From assembly GCA_964385645.1 (NCBI GenBank), contig CAYLPT010000209.1:1-5791 (forward strand): a stretch of DNA of 5,791 bases, in the 5' to 3' direction. Positions 5,746 through 5,791 of the stretch are shown piece after piece. The translations under genes and the position numbers were made by a program. The notes below the pieces were generated by a model, which was not told the DNA's origin, did no database searches, and worked only from the letters and a program-made list of their open reading frames with translations. Source of the stretch: CAYLPT01 sp964385645. Its GTDB lineage: Bacteria; Armatimonadota; Hebobacteria; Hebobacterales; Hebobacteraceae. Position 1 is the stretch's first letter. Every line of letters starts with the position of its first letter.

Positions 5746-5791
5746 ATGAAGCAGGGGCGCCTCTGGGCGGTCGCTTGGCTGGGGGCCGTGT
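5746..5791 (+). CDS. Start of a gene with signal-peptide-like N-terminus, cut by window edge
   Basis: An ATG at 5746, preceded by the purine-rich GGGGAGAG at 5734-5741 (GGAG 6 nt before the ATG), opens a frame that runs to the edge. The first 15 residues are MKQGRLWAVAWLGAV: two early basic residues followed by a hydrophobic stretch, which looks like the n- and h-regions of a signal peptide or a membrane anchor. A promoter-like element and a hairpin lie directly upstream. It is divergent from the PLP-enzyme gene. Too little is visible to name a function; only export or membrane targeting is suggested. Confidence 0.6.
   Translation, partial: MKQGRLWAVAWLGAV

Overview
The window is gene-dense, very GC-rich bacterial DNA with no rRNA, tRNA, CRISPR array or mobile element that I can see. 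It holds four complete genes and two that are cut by the edges. The organism is probably a free-living, GC-rich bacterium. A SpoIID/LytB-type peptidoglycan enzyme next to an HPK4-type sensor kinase would fit Armatimonadota, GC-rich Firmicutes or related lineages, but the sequence alone does not settle the phylum and this is a weak inference.

Layout. On the + strand, the 3' part of a SpoIID/LytB-domain gene (to 982) is followed after 43 bp by a 12-TM-type MFS transporter gene (1026-2195). This pair converges with a three-gene block on the - strand, with only 2 bp between the two stop codons. Read in its own direction, the - strand block runs: a D-threonine aldolase/D-serine dehydratase-family PLP enzyme (5521-4430), then ridA (4418-4029) with its Shine-Dalgarno overlapping the previous stop codon, then after a 133-bp spacer a membrane-anchored GAF-HisKA-HATPase histidine kinase (3895-2198). 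At the right edge a divergent + strand gene begins at 5746 with a signal-peptide-like N-terminus. The 224-bp shared intergenic region holds a -10-like inverted repeat and a strong GC hairpin directly before that gene's ribosome binding site.

How the genes work together. The best-supported functional unit is the PLP enzyme plus RidA. Enzymes that eliminate water from beta-hydroxy amino acids release reactive enamine/imine intermediates, and RidA hydrolyses these to 2-oxo acids and ammonia. Tight translational coupling of the two genes fits a self-detoxifying D-amino-acid catabolic module. The kinase downstream could be co-transcribed or independent; no response regulator lies in the window. 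The SpoIID-like protein and the MFS transporter look like an ordinary co-directional pair without an obvious shared pathway. I see no clear candidate for a wholly new system; the most interesting points are the PLP-enzyme/RidA coupling, the 5' leader structure at 5681-5741, and the kinase with almost no extracytoplasmic domain.
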